DNA of 64,000 nt from Devosia oryzisoli (GCF_014837245.1 NZ_JACYFU010000003.1:62001-126000); one strand, 5' to 3'. Positions 1-8,734 are shown, numbered from the stretch's first letter. Translations and numbers: made by a program. The notes: generated by a model not told the origin, from the sequence alone.

Positions 1-732
1 AATGGCCTTGCCTCGATCTAGATCCCCCGCGAGGTATGTTCCCACGAGCTGTCCGTCTCGAAGCACCGCGATGCGGTCAGCGATAGAGAATATCTCGTCC
101 ATCCTGTGACCGACGAACATCATCGCCACACCGGACTTGCGCAGTTCCGTGACTACGGAGAAGAGACGATCCACCTCGCGCTTGGAGAGCGCAGCTGTCG
201 GCTCATCCATGATGAGCACCCTGGCCTTGCGAGACAATGCCCGAGCGACTTCCACCAATTGCTGTTCCGATGTCCGCAGCGCCCCGAGCTTAGTGGAAGC
301 AGGTATCTCCAGGCCAACGGTGGCCAGGAGGCGGGACGCTCCCTCTTTCATGGACGCCCAATCGATATTGCCGAGGCCGTCTACCGGCATGTTGCCCATG
401 TAGATGTTCTCGGCGAGCGATAGGTCGGGAAACAGACCTGGATGCTGATGCATGACGGCGATGCCAGCGGCCTGCGCGGCGTGAGGGCTTTGCAGGGTGA
501 CGGGGGTCCCGTCGATGTGCACTGATCCCAGCGTTGGGGTGTGGACGCCAGCAAGCAACTTCACACAGGTGCTCTTGCCCGCGCCATTCTCTCCCAATAG
601 CGCCAAGACCTCACCACCGCGAAGAGACAGGGAGACATCCCGAATTGCCACCGTGCCGCCGAACGCCTTTGTTGCGTCGGTGAGACCGGCAATGATTCCT
701 GTCTCGGACGTAAACTGCCGAACGTGTTCCAA
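1..732 (-). CDS. Sugar ABC transporter ATP-binding protein, partial (5' half)
   Basis: Open on the minus strand from a TTG at 732 to the window edge, 244 codons without a stop. It is the N-terminal half of a sugar-import ATPase of the RbsA/XylG/MglA type, which normally has about 500 residues in two ATPase halves. Visible motifs are Walker A GENGAGKST, the degenerate signature TSEQQLVEVARAL usual in this family, Walker B VLIMDEPTAAL and the switch histidine in MFVGHRMDEI. The TTG start is chosen because a GGGAGGGG ribosome site lies a few bases upstream; the frame stays open further upstream, so the start is not certain. The region just upstream is an IS91 remnant, so the native promoter and any upstream partner genes may be lost. 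The permease and binding protein are not visible here. Confidence 0.85.
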   Translation of the reverse strand, partial: MEHVRQFTSETGIIAGLTDATKAFGGTVAIRDVSLSLRGGEVLALLGENGAGKSTCVKLLAGVHTPTLGSVHIDGTPVTLQSPHAAQAAGIAVMHQHPGLFPDLSLAENIYMGNMPVDGLGNIDWASMKEGASRLLATVGLEIPASTKLGALRTSEQQLVEVARALSRKARVLIMDEPTAALSKREVDRLFSVVTELRKSGVAMMFVGHRMDEIFSIADRIAVLRDGQLVGTYLAGDLDRGKAI

Positions 733-783
733 CGGCCCCTCCCATTTATTAATGCAAACTGCTATAATATTTCTGCGGTTCAG

Positions 784-1045
784 GCAAGGGCTCTGTCATT
801 CTTCGCGTTAGCTGGGTGCGTGCTGCGGCGCCCTGGCACCGCGGACAGCGCCGGTTGCGGCAGGAGCTGTAGGCGATCCGCTGATGCCCGCAGTCGGAAC
901 AGGCTTCGACGTGACCGCCCAGAGGCTGTGCTGCAGGTCTCGATCGCCGACATGACCTTGAGCTGGTGCAGGCTCAGGTGTCCGGCATGAGCGATGCGAT
1001 AGGATAAACCCGCCACGCGGAAGACATCGGCGACCTCAAGGGTAT
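784..1045 (-). pseudogene. IS91 transposase N-terminal fragment, frameshifted
   Basis: The minus-strand translation gives LEVADVFR, then HAGHLSLHQLKVMSAIETC, and after a one-base frame change GGHVEACSDCGHQRIAYSSC, RNRRCPRCQG and AAARTQLTRR. These are the conserved leader and the four-cysteine zinc finger of IS91/IS1294 transposases. The reading frame is broken between the HLSLHQLKVM block and the zinc finger, and the catalytic domain is missing, so it cannot be active. Confidence 0.75.
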
Positions 1046-1048
1046 GGC

Positions 1049-1290
1049 TCAGGGGCCGGGCAGTTCCTCCGTCGTAACGAAGATGCCCCGCTTATCCAGT
1101 GCGGTGGTCACAGCCCTCACCGTGCGCGTTGCCACCTTGGTGTAGAGGACGATGTTCTCCAGCTTGGCGTGACCGAGCGGCGCCCGGATGATGCGGATAC
1201 CGACGCGGTCTTCCAGACGATAAGTCGCGAAGCTGTGCCCCAAGGTATGCGGGCCGAGGCGCCTGGCGGTCTTGCCTTGCAGCGGCGCTC
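1049..1290 (-). pseudogene. Tyrosine recombinase C-terminal fragment (IS91-associated)
   Basis: Only the end of the catalytic domain remains. The box that normally reads HTLRH reads HTLGH, so the second catalytic arginine is lost (CGG to GGG, one base). The following LGHAKLENIVLYTK segment keeps the late histidine and the nucleophile-region tyrosine. The upstream part of the domain is not readable in one frame. It ends at a TGA at 1049-1051, directly before the transposase fragment, matching the order of IS91 units with an integrase. Confidence 0.75.
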
Positions 1291-1472
1291 ATGGCCCGAA
1301 CGTAGTATGCCGAAGGCTCCCGTCTGCAGTGTTTGAGCTCCGTGCGACGGCATCCGCCGAAGAGTGAACCTGCAGCTTGATCGAGGACGTCTAGGCACCG
1401 ACCTGCGCCACTGGCATCAAGAGCGGTTTTCGAAGCTGGAGCCCACCGGTACGACGATTGGCGAGGCATTGG

Positions 1473-2264
1473 TCATGTGGCCAGTGCTGAGCCTGAAGTC
1501 ATTTTCTTGACCCAGCCTAGTCCATCAATTGTCGTTGTCCTCGGCCGGTATTCGAACCCGATATATCCGCCGTAGCCCAATCGATCGACCTGCGAAACGA
1601 TCCATGCATCATCGAGCTCCCCCGTGCCGGGTTCGCTTCGCTCTGGAACCGCGGCAATCTGGATGTGCCCAATGATCGGCATCAGCGCCGCAAGCGAGCG
1701 TAGGACATCGCCATGCATGATCTGACGATGATAGATGTCGTATTGCAGCCGAACATTGGCGCGATCGAGATCACCGATGATCTCGGCGGCCAGATCGAAG
1801 CTATCGAGAAAATAGCTAGGCATGTCCCGCCCATTGAGCGGTTCGATTAGGATGTCGACACCGGCCGTCCCGGCAAGATCGGAGGCCTCGATCAAAGCGT
1901 CGCGGTAGCGCTGCCGCGCCGCCCTGTCAGATGCGGAGGCCAGGCCGGCCATCATGTGCAATCGCGGGACGCCGAGGCAACTGGCATAGTGGAGCGCCAT
2001 CTCAAGGCCGAGCGTGAACTCCGCTTCCCGCTCCGGCAAGGCAGCGAGGCCGCGCTCACCCTTGTCCCAATCGCCCGGCGGCATGTTGAACAGAACGATC
2101 TCGACGCCTGCGGCAGCGGCCTTGGCTCTCACCTCCTCCATCGGATGCGCATAGGGAAACAGGAATTCGACCGCCGTGAAACCGGCCTCTGCGGCCGCGC
2201 CAAAGCGGTCGAGAAAGGGCACTTCCGTAAACATCATCGAGAGGTTGGCGGCAAAGCGCGGCAT
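1473..2264 (-). CDS. otnI: 2-oxo-tetronate isomerase (OtnI), hydroxypyruvate isomerase family
   Basis: A 263-residue TIM-barrel protein of the hydroxypyruvate isomerase/OtnI family, full length. The opening FAANLSMMFTEVPFLDRF and the segment EPLNGRDMPSYFL are typical. Likely metal and catalytic residues are E141, D176, H200 and E238. In the characterised D-erythronate pathway OtnI converts 2-dehydro- to 3-dehydrotetronate. It is the last gene of a minus-strand run that includes the tct transporter genes, 7 bases after the SDR. denD, the DUF1537 kinase and the OtnC-type gene in the same island support OtnI over plain hydroxypyruvate isomerase. Substrate assignment is by family and context. Confidence 0.8.
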   Translation of the reverse strand: MPRFAANLSMMFTEVPFLDRFGAAAEAGFTAVEFLFPYAHPMEEVRAKAAAAGVEIVLFNMPPGDWDKGERGLAALPEREAEFTLGLEMALHYASCLGVPRLHMMAGLASASDRAARQRYRDALIEASDLAGTAGVDILIEPLNGRDMPSYFLDSFDLAAEIIGDLDRANVRLQYDIYHRQIMHGDVLRSLAALMPIIGHIQIAAVPERSEPGTGELDDAWIVSQVDRLGYGGYIGFEYRPRTTTIDGLGWVKKMTSGSALAT

Positions 2265-2271
2265 CTGCGTC

Positions 2272-3024
2272 CTATCCCCGTCCGACGAAAGGCATCTGCG
2301 TGGCCATCACCGTCATGGTCAACACATTGGCCTCGAGTGGCAGGCTGGCCATATAGCACACCGCGCGCGCGATATGGCTGGCGTCGATGGTCGGCTCGGC
2401 CGCCGTTGATCCGTCGGCCTGCAGCACGCCCTTGGCAATCGTGGTCGTCATTTCGGTCCCGGCATTGCCGATATCGATTTGCCCGCAGGCGATGTTGAAT
2501 GGCCGTCCATCCAGCGCCGAGGCCTTGGTAAGCCCGGTTATGGCGTGCTTGGTGGCCGCATAGGGAGACGACCAGGGACGCGGCGTTGTGGCAGAGATCG
2601 AGCCATTATTGATGATACGCCCACCTTGCGGGTGCTGCGCCTTCATGGCCCGGAAGGCCGACTGAGTGCAGAAGAAGGCACCACTGAGATTGGCATTGAC
2701 CACAGTGAACCATTGTTCTGGCGTGGTGTCTTCGAGCGGCACCAGCGGCGCGTTCACGCCCGCATTGTTGACCAGCAGGTCGAGCCGCTGCCAAGCCTTG
2801 AGCACGGCGTCGAAGGCCGCCTGAACGGCCGCCGCATCCGCAATGTCGGTGGGCAGGACCAGGGTCTTTTCCCGCGACGGATCGAGCTCGCTTGCGGTGG
2901 CCTCGAGCACTTCGTGCCGGCGCCCCAGCAGGGCCACTCTGAATTCGTCAGCGAGCAGCGCCCGCGTGATCGACTTGCCGACGCCGGTGCCCGCGCCGGT
3001 CACGATTGCAGTCTTGTCAGTCAC
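2272..3024 (-). CDS. Short-chain dehydrogenase/reductase
   Basis: A 250-residue classical SDR: cofactor motif TGAGTGVG near residue 9, NNAG at 86-89, and catalytic S142, Y155 and K159 in the YAATK box. It sits between the OtnI-type isomerase and the SAF-domain oxidoreductase in the same direction with short gaps, so it is probably co-transcribed with them. An NAD(P)-linked oxidation of a polyol or acid sugar is the likely role, for instance feeding substrate into the C4 acid pathway. The exact substrate cannot be read from sequence, and neither the D-erythronate nor the D-threonate route as described requires this enzyme. Confidence 0.75.
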   Translation of the reverse strand: MTDKTAIVTGAGTGVGKSITRALLADEFRVALLGRRHEVLEATASELDPSREKTLVLPTDIADAAAVQAAFDAVLKAWQRLDLLVNNAGVNAPLVPLEDTTPEQWFTVVNANLSGAFFCTQSAFRAMKAQHPQGGRIINNGSISATTPRPWSSPYAATKHAITGLTKASALDGRPFNIACGQIDIGNAGTEMTTTIAKGVLQADGSTAAEPTIDASHIARAVCYMASLPLEANVLTMTVMATQMPFVGRG

Positions 3025-3039
3025 GTTGTTCCCCGGGGC

Positions 3040-4437
3040 TCACTGGCCAGGAAAGAAAGCCTCGTCCTGCTGCCGCCGCAAGACCGAGAGTTCCGAGTTC
3101 GGATCGATTTCGAGATCCCCCAGGCGGATGGGTGTATTCTTGGTCACCGGCCGGGTCAGTCGGGCGCCCGCGGCGAGATAGAACGGCACGGGGCTATCGG
3201 CCCCCAGCGCGCCGGCCGGGACCATGCGTGACGACACATTGTCGATCGCATGATGGTGCCCTCCCATGGTCAACACCGTGCCTGCCGGCAGGTCGGCATC
3301 GGCATGGGCGACAAGGTCGACATGATGTCTGGGGTCCTGCGCCCCGCTCGATACACCACGCAGCGCCATCTCAAGGACGGTGGTCGCGGCCTCGAGCCCG
3401 AGCAGATGGCGTGGGATATGGAGCATAGCAGTTCGCCCGGAACGGCTGAGGACGTGCCCCTTCTCGCGCAGCATGGTCCATGTTGACTCGTCGTCGCAGT
3501 TCACGACGACAAAGACGCCACCGGCAAAGCTGACCTCATTGGGCAGGCGCAGGCAGTGGAAGACGTCGAGGCGGCGTGTCCCGTCAAGAAGCCCGCCGTC
3601 TTTCCTTGTCGCAAAGAAGTCGGCGACTTCACCAATCGCGGCGATCGGCGCATGCAGGTCAGGCCGATCGGGCATCAACCCGGTGGCATTTGCCACCACC
3701 GTCATTTCACATAGGTCCGGCACGGCCCGCTGCGGCAATTCCGCTGCCGCCGCTGCCCTGCCTGCAGCGACCTCCGCACAATCGCGGTCGCCAAGAGTGA
3801 GCCAGTCGGCAAAACCCGGCGCGTCCACAGTGCGGCCATTGCTGGTCAGCCTGCCAGCCGCGGGGTCGAAGATGAAGTCGTATTCGCTGGACTTGCCCGC
3901 CGCCACGATGTCGAGCCCGATGACCTCGGCCCAGGTGACCAGGCCGATCAGAAGGCTCGGCTGGTCGCCGTCAACGGGAGAGACAAAACGCCCCCGGCTT
4001 CTGGCCAGGCGCGCCAGTTCGGGCCCGACCACGCTGTCGACTTCCTTGGAGACGAGGGCCACATGGTGACCGGCCTCAACGGCCAGACGCACATGCCGCG
4101 CCCCTGCTTCCGGGTGCCCGGTTGCCTCGACCACCACGTCGAGCGGCAGGTCGAGAACCGTTTCCAGCTGCCCGGCGGCAATATACGTGCCCGCGTCCCA
4201 GGCCGCCCGAGCCTCCGTGGTGCTGTTGCATATGCGGATGTCGGCCTCGGCAATGCCGGCCGAACGCATGGATGCAGCCGCGATCTCGGCGCTGACGTCG
4301 ACCGCCACGCGCGTGTGCATCAGCGGCACGCGCCGGCCCTGCGCCAGAAAGCTCCGCCCGAAGCCACCGGTGCCCACGATACAGGTCTGGACCGGTTCGA
4401 CACGCGCCGGCGAAGAGAAATAGGTGTGATAGTTCAT
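3040..4437 (-). CDS. Homoserine dehydrogenase-like oxidoreductase with C-terminal SAF domain
   Basis: A 465-residue protein of the group annotated as predicted homoserine dehydrogenase with SAF domain (COG4091 type). A Rossmann motif GTGGFGRS lies at about 22-29, a homoserine-dehydrogenase-like catalytic part follows with VVVEATGHPE and ALVSKEVDSVVGPELARLA, and a SAF domain occupies about 395-455 (AAGARLTRPVTKNTPIRLGD). SAF domains occur in sugar-acid dehydratases and sialic acid synthases. It is encoded between the SDR and tctA in one minus-strand run. No other threonine or methionine biosynthesis gene is near, so a role in C4 acid sugar oxidation or isomerisation is a reasonable inference, but no defined reaction can be given. 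Confidence 0.7.
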   Translation of the reverse strand: MNYHTYFSSPARVEPVQTCIVGTGGFGRSFLAQGRRVPLMHTRVAVDVSAEIAAASMRSAGIAEADIRICNSTTEARAAWDAGTYIAAGQLETVLDLPLDVVVEATGHPEAGARHVRLAVEAGHHVALVSKEVDSVVGPELARLARSRGRFVSPVDGDQPSLLIGLVTWAEVIGLDIVAAGKSSEYDFIFDPAAGRLTSNGRTVDAPGFADWLTLGDRDCAEVAAGRAAAAAELPQRAVPDLCEMTVVANATGLMPDRPDLHAPIAAIGEVADFFATRKDGGLLDGTRRLDVFHCLRLPNEVSFAGGVFVVVNCDDESTWTMLREKGHVLSRSGRTAMLHIPRHLLGLEAATTVLEMALRGVSSGAQDPRHHVDLVAHADADLPAGTVLTMGGHHHAIDNVSSRMVPAGALGADSPVPFYLAAGARLTRPVTKNTPIRLGDLEIDPNSELSVLRRQQDEAFFPGQ

Positions 4438-4464
4438 TATGATATTGTCACGAGAGACCGAGTT

Positions 4465-5979
4465 TCACCGTGCTGAGCGGAGCGTGCCGCGGTTGCGATA
4501 CCTCGAAACCAACTTGGCCAGCTGAGGGACGATGATCAGCATCAAGGCCAAGCTCATTATCGAGCCAACCAGTGGATTGGACCAGAAGACCCCGAGCGAA
4601 CCGTCGGACAGGATCATGGACTGGTGAAAAGAGTTCTCCGCCTTGTGTCCCAACACCATCGCGAGGACGAGCGGGGCCAGCGGATAGTTGAGCTTGCTGA
4701 AGAAGAAGCCGACTACGCCGAACAGCAGCACCAGCCACAGATCGAAGGTCGAGTTGCTCACCGTATAGGCACCCACGAAGCATATTGCGACGATGACCGG
4801 CCCGATGACGGCAAAGGGTATCCGCAGCAGGGCAGCAAACATGGGAACGGTTGCCATGACCAGCACGACCGCCACGATATTGGCGACATACATCGAGGCG
4901 ATGAGGCCCCAGACGAAGTCGGGTTTGGTCGCGAACAGCATGGGTCCGGGGGTTAGCCCCCAGATCATGAGGCCGCCCATCATGACGGCTGCGGTGGCAG
5001 AGCTGGGAACCCCCAGGGCCAACATGGGCAGCATGGCGCAGGTGCCCGCAGAATGGTCGGCGGTTTCGGGCGCGACAATCCCTTCCGGACGTCCCTTGCC
5101 GAACGTCTCGCCGGGCCTGGACCACTGGCGCGCCACGCCATAGCTCATGAAGGAGGCCGCAGTCGGGCCGCCGGGCGTGATGCCCATCCAGGTGCCGATG
5201 GCTGAAGAGCGTAGCAGGGTCGCCCAATAGCGGGGCAGTTCGGCGATGGTGCGGAAGACGTCACGCAAGTCGATCCGAGACGCCACGCCCCGGAAATGGA
5301 GCCCGTCCTGCACAGTCATCAGAATTTCGCCGAGACCGAACAGGCCGATGACGACAACGAGGAAGCTGACGCCCCCCATGAGTTCATTCAATCCGAAAGT
5401 CAGCCTCAGGCTACCGGTGATGGTATCCATGCCCACGGTAGACAAGGCCAACCCGATCAGCAGCGAGATGATGGTCTTCAGGGGGGCGGAACTGCCCATG
5501 CCGATAAAGGCGCAGAAGGCGAGAAAATAGACCGAGAAGTATTCGGGCGCCCCAAAGCGCAAGGCGAAGTCGGCCGCCCATGTGGACAATAGGGTAATGA
5601 CCACGACGCCCACTAACGCGCCGAAGCCGGCGGACATGAATGCCAGGGTCAGGGCGCGTGTCGACTGCCCGTTCTGTGCCATCGGATAGCCGTCGAACGT
5701 CGTCGCCACCGATGATGGTTCACCCGGGATATTGAACAGAATCGACGTCGTCGACCCTCCGAACAGGGCGCCCCAATACATACTGGCCAACAGGATGATC
5801 GCCGAGACAGGATCCATGGTGAAGGTCAGCGGGATCAGCAGCGAAACCCCGTTCGGCGCACCAAGCCCCGGCAACACACCGACCACCAGGCCAAGCAGGA
5901 CGCCAACGACCATGATGGTGATGTGCATCGGAGTGATGGCAACCTGGAAACCTTGCATCAGCAAGCCGATATTTTCCAT
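4465..5979 (-). CDS. tctA: Tripartite tricarboxylate-type transporter, large membrane subunit TctA
   Basis: A 504-residue polytopic protein of the TctA family, full length. Typical segments are VLPGLGAPNGVSLLIPLTF near residue 40, the glycine-rich GALFGGSTTSILFNIPGEP and its repeat-like GITPGGPTAASFMSYG in the middle. TctA forms the transport channel, with the small TctB and a periplasmic TctC binding protein. Known members carry citrate and other carboxylates. Here it lies inside a C4 acid sugar cluster, so D-threonate or D-erythronate are the inferred cargo. It follows tctB by 20 bases. Confidence 0.92.
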   Translation of the reverse strand: MENIGLLMQGFQVAITPMHITIMVVGVLLGLVVGVLPGLGAPNGVSLLIPLTFTMDPVSAIILLASMYWGALFGGSTTSILFNIPGEPSSVATTFDGYPMAQNGQSTRALTLAFMSAGFGALVGVVVITLLSTWAADFALRFGAPEYFSVYFLAFCAFIGMGSSAPLKTIISLLIGLALSTVGMDTITGSLRLTFGLNELMGGVSFLVVVIGLFGLGEILMTVQDGLHFRGVASRIDLRDVFRTIAELPRYWATLLRSSAIGTWMGITPGGPTAASFMSYGVARQWSRPGETFGKGRPEGIVAPETADHSAGTCAMLPMLALGVPSSATAAVMMGGLMIWGLTPGPMLFATKPDFVWGLIASMYVANIVAVVLVMATVPMFAALLRIPFAVIGPVIVAICFVGAYTVSNSTFDLWLVLLFGVVGFFFSKLNYPLAPLVLAMVLGHKAENSFHQSMILSDGSLGVFWSNPLVGSIMSLALMLIIVPQLAKLVSRYRNRGTLRSAR

Positions 5980-5999
5980 TTCGTCGCTCCTGCGGCCGA

Positions 6000-6482
6000 T
6001 CAGTAGATTTTCAGGAAGGCTTCCAGCGGCCCCTTGAGCAGGGGGACGCGGAAGAGGATGTCGAACACGACGAAGAGGCCGACGGAGAATGCGATGCCCA
6101 GGCCCGCCGCCCAGAACGGGTTATACCTGCCTTGCCGCCAGGCGACATAGAACAGGTAGAGGGCCGCCCCAACGTAGAGCCCGAGGACGATGGTCACGAT
6201 TACGAAGGCGGCCATTGGCAGGAAGAAGGTCAACAGGCGCTTGGCCTGCTCGAATTCGATGAACACTTCGCTCTCGCCACGATGGATCACCATCGTCCAG
6301 ACGGCATTGGCCGTCCCTGCAAGGGCGAGCAACAGGCCGACGTAGAACGGGAAATAGCCCGCCTCCGGTCCTGAGCCGGTCCAGCCGACGCCCAATTCCA
6401 GCGAACCTCCTGCCACGACGACGCCTGCCAGGGCTGTCAGCCCGGTAACGAGGACTTCCATGTGGATACGCTTGACGACCAT
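6000..6482 (-). CDS. tctB: Tripartite tricarboxylate-type transporter, small membrane subunit TctB
   Basis: A 160-residue protein with four hydrophobic segments (around residues 6-25, 40-65, 88-120 and 126-147), as in the TctB family. An early segment reads ELGVGWTGSGPEAGYFPFYVGLLL in pieces; the GPEAGYFPF motif is characteristic. It lies between tctC and tctA in the same direction and completes the three-part carrier. The gap to tctC upstream contains a strong hairpin. Confidence 0.88.
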   Translation of the reverse strand: MVVKRIHMEVLVTGLTALAGVVVAGGSLELGVGWTGSGPEAGYFPFYVGLLLALAGTANAVWTMVIHRGESEVFIEFEQAKRLLTFFLPMAAFVIVTIVLGLYVGAALYLFYVAWRQGRYNPFWAAGLGIAFSVGLFVVFDILFRVPLLKGPLEAFLKIY

Positions 6483-6511
6483 CGCTTGGTCCTACGCTGG
6501 AGTAGACTGAA

Positions 6512-6538
6512 CCGGGACGGGCATAGGACCCGCCCCGG
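6512..6538 (-). other. Intergenic hairpin between tctC and tctB
   Basis: A 10-bp stem (CCGGGACGGG against CCCGCCCCGG, one wobble pair) with a 7-base loop lies between the end of tctC and the start of tctB. No T-run follows on the minus strand, so it looks more like a 3'-end stabiliser for the tctC message or a partial processing site than a full terminator. Confidence 0.6.
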
Positions 6539-6550
6539 ACACGGGAGGGA

Positions 6551-7543
6551 CTACTGAGCCGTCCAGCCTTCGGCCTTGAAGACTTCGACGGTGCTGGTTT
6601 CACTGTTGTCGATGAAGCTGGCCAGTTCCTCGCCGGCCAGGAAACGGCCGGTCTGCGAGGTGTTAGCGACATATTCCTGCCATTCAGGCGTCTGGCTGAC
6701 CTTTTCCATCATGTCGACATAGAAGGCCAGTTGCTCGTCTGTGACGCCGGCAGGCAGCCAGACCGTTCGCGGCATCTGATAGGCCGAAATGTCGATGCCG
6801 CTTTCGGTGCAGGTGGGAATGTCATGCCAGCCCATGTCCCCGTGGACCGGCTCGCTTTCAGCCATGCGCTGGTCGCTGAACACGCAAAGCGGCTTGATGG
6901 CGCCGGCCTGCCACTGGCCCAGGTTTTCGTTCGGGTTGTTGACATTGGCTGCGATGTGGCCACCGGCCAACTGGACGCCAACCTCGCCACCGCCATTGAA
7001 CGGCACATATTTGAACTCGGCGCCGGTCTTCTGTTCGATCAACGCGACCAGGGTCTCGTCGGTATCCTTGGATTGGCTGCCACCGAAGGCGATAGAACCG
7101 GGATCGGCCTTAGCCGCTTCGATGAACTGGCCTGCGTCAGCGTAGGGCGCGTCGCCCTTCACCCAGATCAGGAATTCATCGAGCGCCAGGGCGGCAACCG
7201 GCACGAGATCGTCGGACGTGTAGGCCATCTTGGCCACATGCGGGAGCAGATAGACATTGTTGGTGCCGAAGATCAGCTTGTGCGGATCGCCAGCATTGGC
7301 CTTGGCATAGATAAAAGCTTCCGCCCCGCTGCCGGCGCCTTTGTTGAGGACCACCACCGACTGATCCATCAGGTCGTGCTGGGCAATGATGGACTGGATG
7401 GTGCGGGCGAAGTTGTCGGTGCCACCGCCGGCGCCCGATGCTACGACGAACTCTACCGGGCGCTCGGGAGCCCATTGGGCAAAGGCTCCCGCCGTCGATA
7501 GAAGAGTTGTGGCTACGGCAAGAACAAGAGAGGTCTTCTTCAT
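6551..7543 (-). CDS. tctC: Tripartite tricarboxylate-type transporter, periplasmic binding protein TctC
   Basis: A 330-residue TctC/Bug-family binding protein. The start has a signal peptide (MKKTSLVLAVATTLLSTAGAFA, cut after AFA) and a GAGGG ribosome site upstream. The family segments ERPVEFVVASGAGGGTDNFAR and VVLNKGAGSGAEAF are present. It captures the substrate in the periplasm and delivers it to TctAB. First gene of the tct set; pdxA2 lies 108 bases upstream in the same direction. Cargo is inferred as a C4 acid sugar from the surrounding genes; a di- or tricarboxylate cannot be excluded. Confidence 0.9.
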   Translation of the reverse strand: MKKTSLVLAVATTLLSTAGAFAQWAPERPVEFVVASGAGGGTDNFARTIQSIIAQHDLMDQSVVVLNKGAGSGAEAFIYAKANAGDPHKLIFGTNNVYLLPHVAKMAYTSDDLVPVAALALDEFLIWVKGDAPYADAGQFIEAAKADPGSIAFGGSQSKDTDETLVALIEQKTGAEFKYVPFNGGGEVGVQLAGGHIAANVNNPNENLGQWQAGAIKPLCVFSDQRMAESEPVHGDMGWHDIPTCTESGIDISAYQMPRTVWLPAGVTDEQLAFYVDMMEKVSQTPEWQEYVANTSQTGRFLAGEELASFIDNSETSTVEVFKAEGWTAQ

Positions 7544-7651
7544 GGAATCTGCCCTCCTCGGCAGGTTTGGATAGACGGTTTCACCAGGATTGGCGGTGAA
7601 GTGTACTCGGCACCGGCCTTGCGCCGGCTTGAATGTCGCAGTGCGGACGGG

Positions 7652-8650
7652 TCAGGCTGCGAGGCGACTGCGGCTCATGCTTTGGGCGACGACGATGTCA
7701 AAAGCGGCCTGCGTTGCGCCCAGATTGGCCTTACCCTGTCCGTAGATGTCGAAAGCCGTGCCATGGGCTGGCGTCGCGATCGGGATCGGCAGGCCGCCAT
7801 GGACAGTCACGCCGCGCGAGAAGCCCATCAGCTTCATCGCGATCTGACCCTGGTCGTGATACATGGTTACGATCGCGTCGAAATCCTTCACACGCAGGAA
7901 GATGGTGTCGGCCGGGAATGGCCCAACGACGGGTAGACCCCTGCCCTTCGCCTCTTCGACAGCCGGACCGATGACGTCGATTTCCTCGCGCCCGAAGCTG
8001 CCATTCTCTCCGTTGTGCGGGTTGAGACCACAGACGGCGATGCGTGGACGCGCCACTCCGGTGGACAACAGGGTTGTGTGAGCCAGTTCGATCCCGTCGA
8101 GCACCCGTTCGCGGGTGATCAGGCCGGGCACATCCTTGAGAGCGACATGGCTGGTGACCCGGCTGGTCCAGAGATTGTCCAAGACGTTGAGTTCGCCATG
8201 GGGGCCGCTGACGCCGAGCATGGCGGCAAACCACTGGCTTTCGTCCTCATGCGGCAGACCCGCCTGGTGCATGGAATTCTTGTTGAGGGGCGTGAAGAGC
8301 ACGCCGTCGGTGATCCCAGTCTCGGTTAGTCGGACGGCGCGTTCGAGGGTTTCGAGGCTATAGCGTCCACCATTTTCGGTGGCTGTTGCCCGCTGGAATG
8401 GGCGCCGGCTCGAGCCTTTGAAATCCTCAAGGAGGATCGAGTCGGTTCCATCGAAGACCGGCTCCCCTTCGGACAGGCGGTAGGTGAAGCGCTCGTTAGC
8501 GATGCGCATGCCTTCTTCGACCTCATCGCGGTCGGCAATCAGCAGGATGTCTGCCTTGGCGCGGTTCTCGGGCCGCGCCAGAAGCTTGGCGATCAGTTCA
8601 GGGCCAATACCTGCTGGATCTCCCAAGACAACTGCCAAACGTGGCTTCAT
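7652..8650 (-). CDS. pdxA2: 4-phospho-D-threonate 3-dehydrogenase-type PdxA2
   Basis: 332 residues from the ATG at 8650, which has GGAGGAGAG just upstream; a longer in-frame start at 8869 is rejected because it would read through the divergent promoter region and lacks family similarity. PdxA-family motifs are VVLGDPAGIGPEL at the start, a metal-site region LPHEDESQWFA, and MYHDQGQIAMKLMGF with the metal histidine. Lack of pdxJ nearby and linkage to a DUF1537 kinase point to the PdxA2 branch, which oxidatively decarboxylates 4-phospho-D-threonate or -erythronate to dihydroxyacetone phosphate. It is probably the first gene of the minus-strand operon, divergent from gntR. Confidence 0.85.
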   Translation of the reverse strand: MKPRLAVVLGDPAGIGPELIAKLLARPENRAKADILLIADRDEVEEGMRIANERFTYRLSEGEPVFDGTDSILLEDFKGSSRRPFQRATATENGGRYSLETLERAVRLTETGITDGVLFTPLNKNSMHQAGLPHEDESQWFAAMLGVSGPHGELNVLDNLWTSRVTSHVALKDVPGLITRERVLDGIELAHTTLLSTGVARPRIAVCGLNPHNGENGSFGREEIDVIGPAVEEAKGRGLPVVGPFPADTIFLRVKDFDAIVTMYHDQGQIAMKLMGFSRGVTVHGGLPIPIATPAHGTAFDIYGQGKANLGATQAAFDIVVAQSMSRSRLAA

Positions 8651-8711
8651 GGCTGCTCTCCTCCGTCGGCCCTGATGCCACCTACCAAACATGACGCACA
8701 CCAACTTGTCA

Positions 8712-8734
8712 ACTGGTCCGGCCATGAGACCACT
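8712..8734. promoter_or_regulatory. Candidate GntR/FCD operator between pdxA2 and gntR
   Basis: Inverted arms ACTGGTC and GACCACT (6 of 7 positions symmetric) are separated by 9 bases in the 144-base gap between the divergent pdxA2 and gntR starts. A related ACTGG-CCAGT site lies upstream of denD. Repression of both transcription directions by the adjacent regulator is an inference. Confidence 0.4.

Larger units (their letters stand above)
784..1470 (-). mobile_element. Decayed IS91-family element remnant
   Basis: Minus-strand remains of an IS91-type unit: the C-terminal end of its tyrosine recombinase followed directly by the N-terminal zinc-finger part of its transposase. This is the usual gene order for IS91-type elements that carry an integrase. 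Both parts are frameshifted or truncated and the transposase breaks off about 50 bases before the ABC ATPase start. The part from about 1290 to 1470 does not read as one frame. No intact terminal sequences were recognised. Confidence 0.7.
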
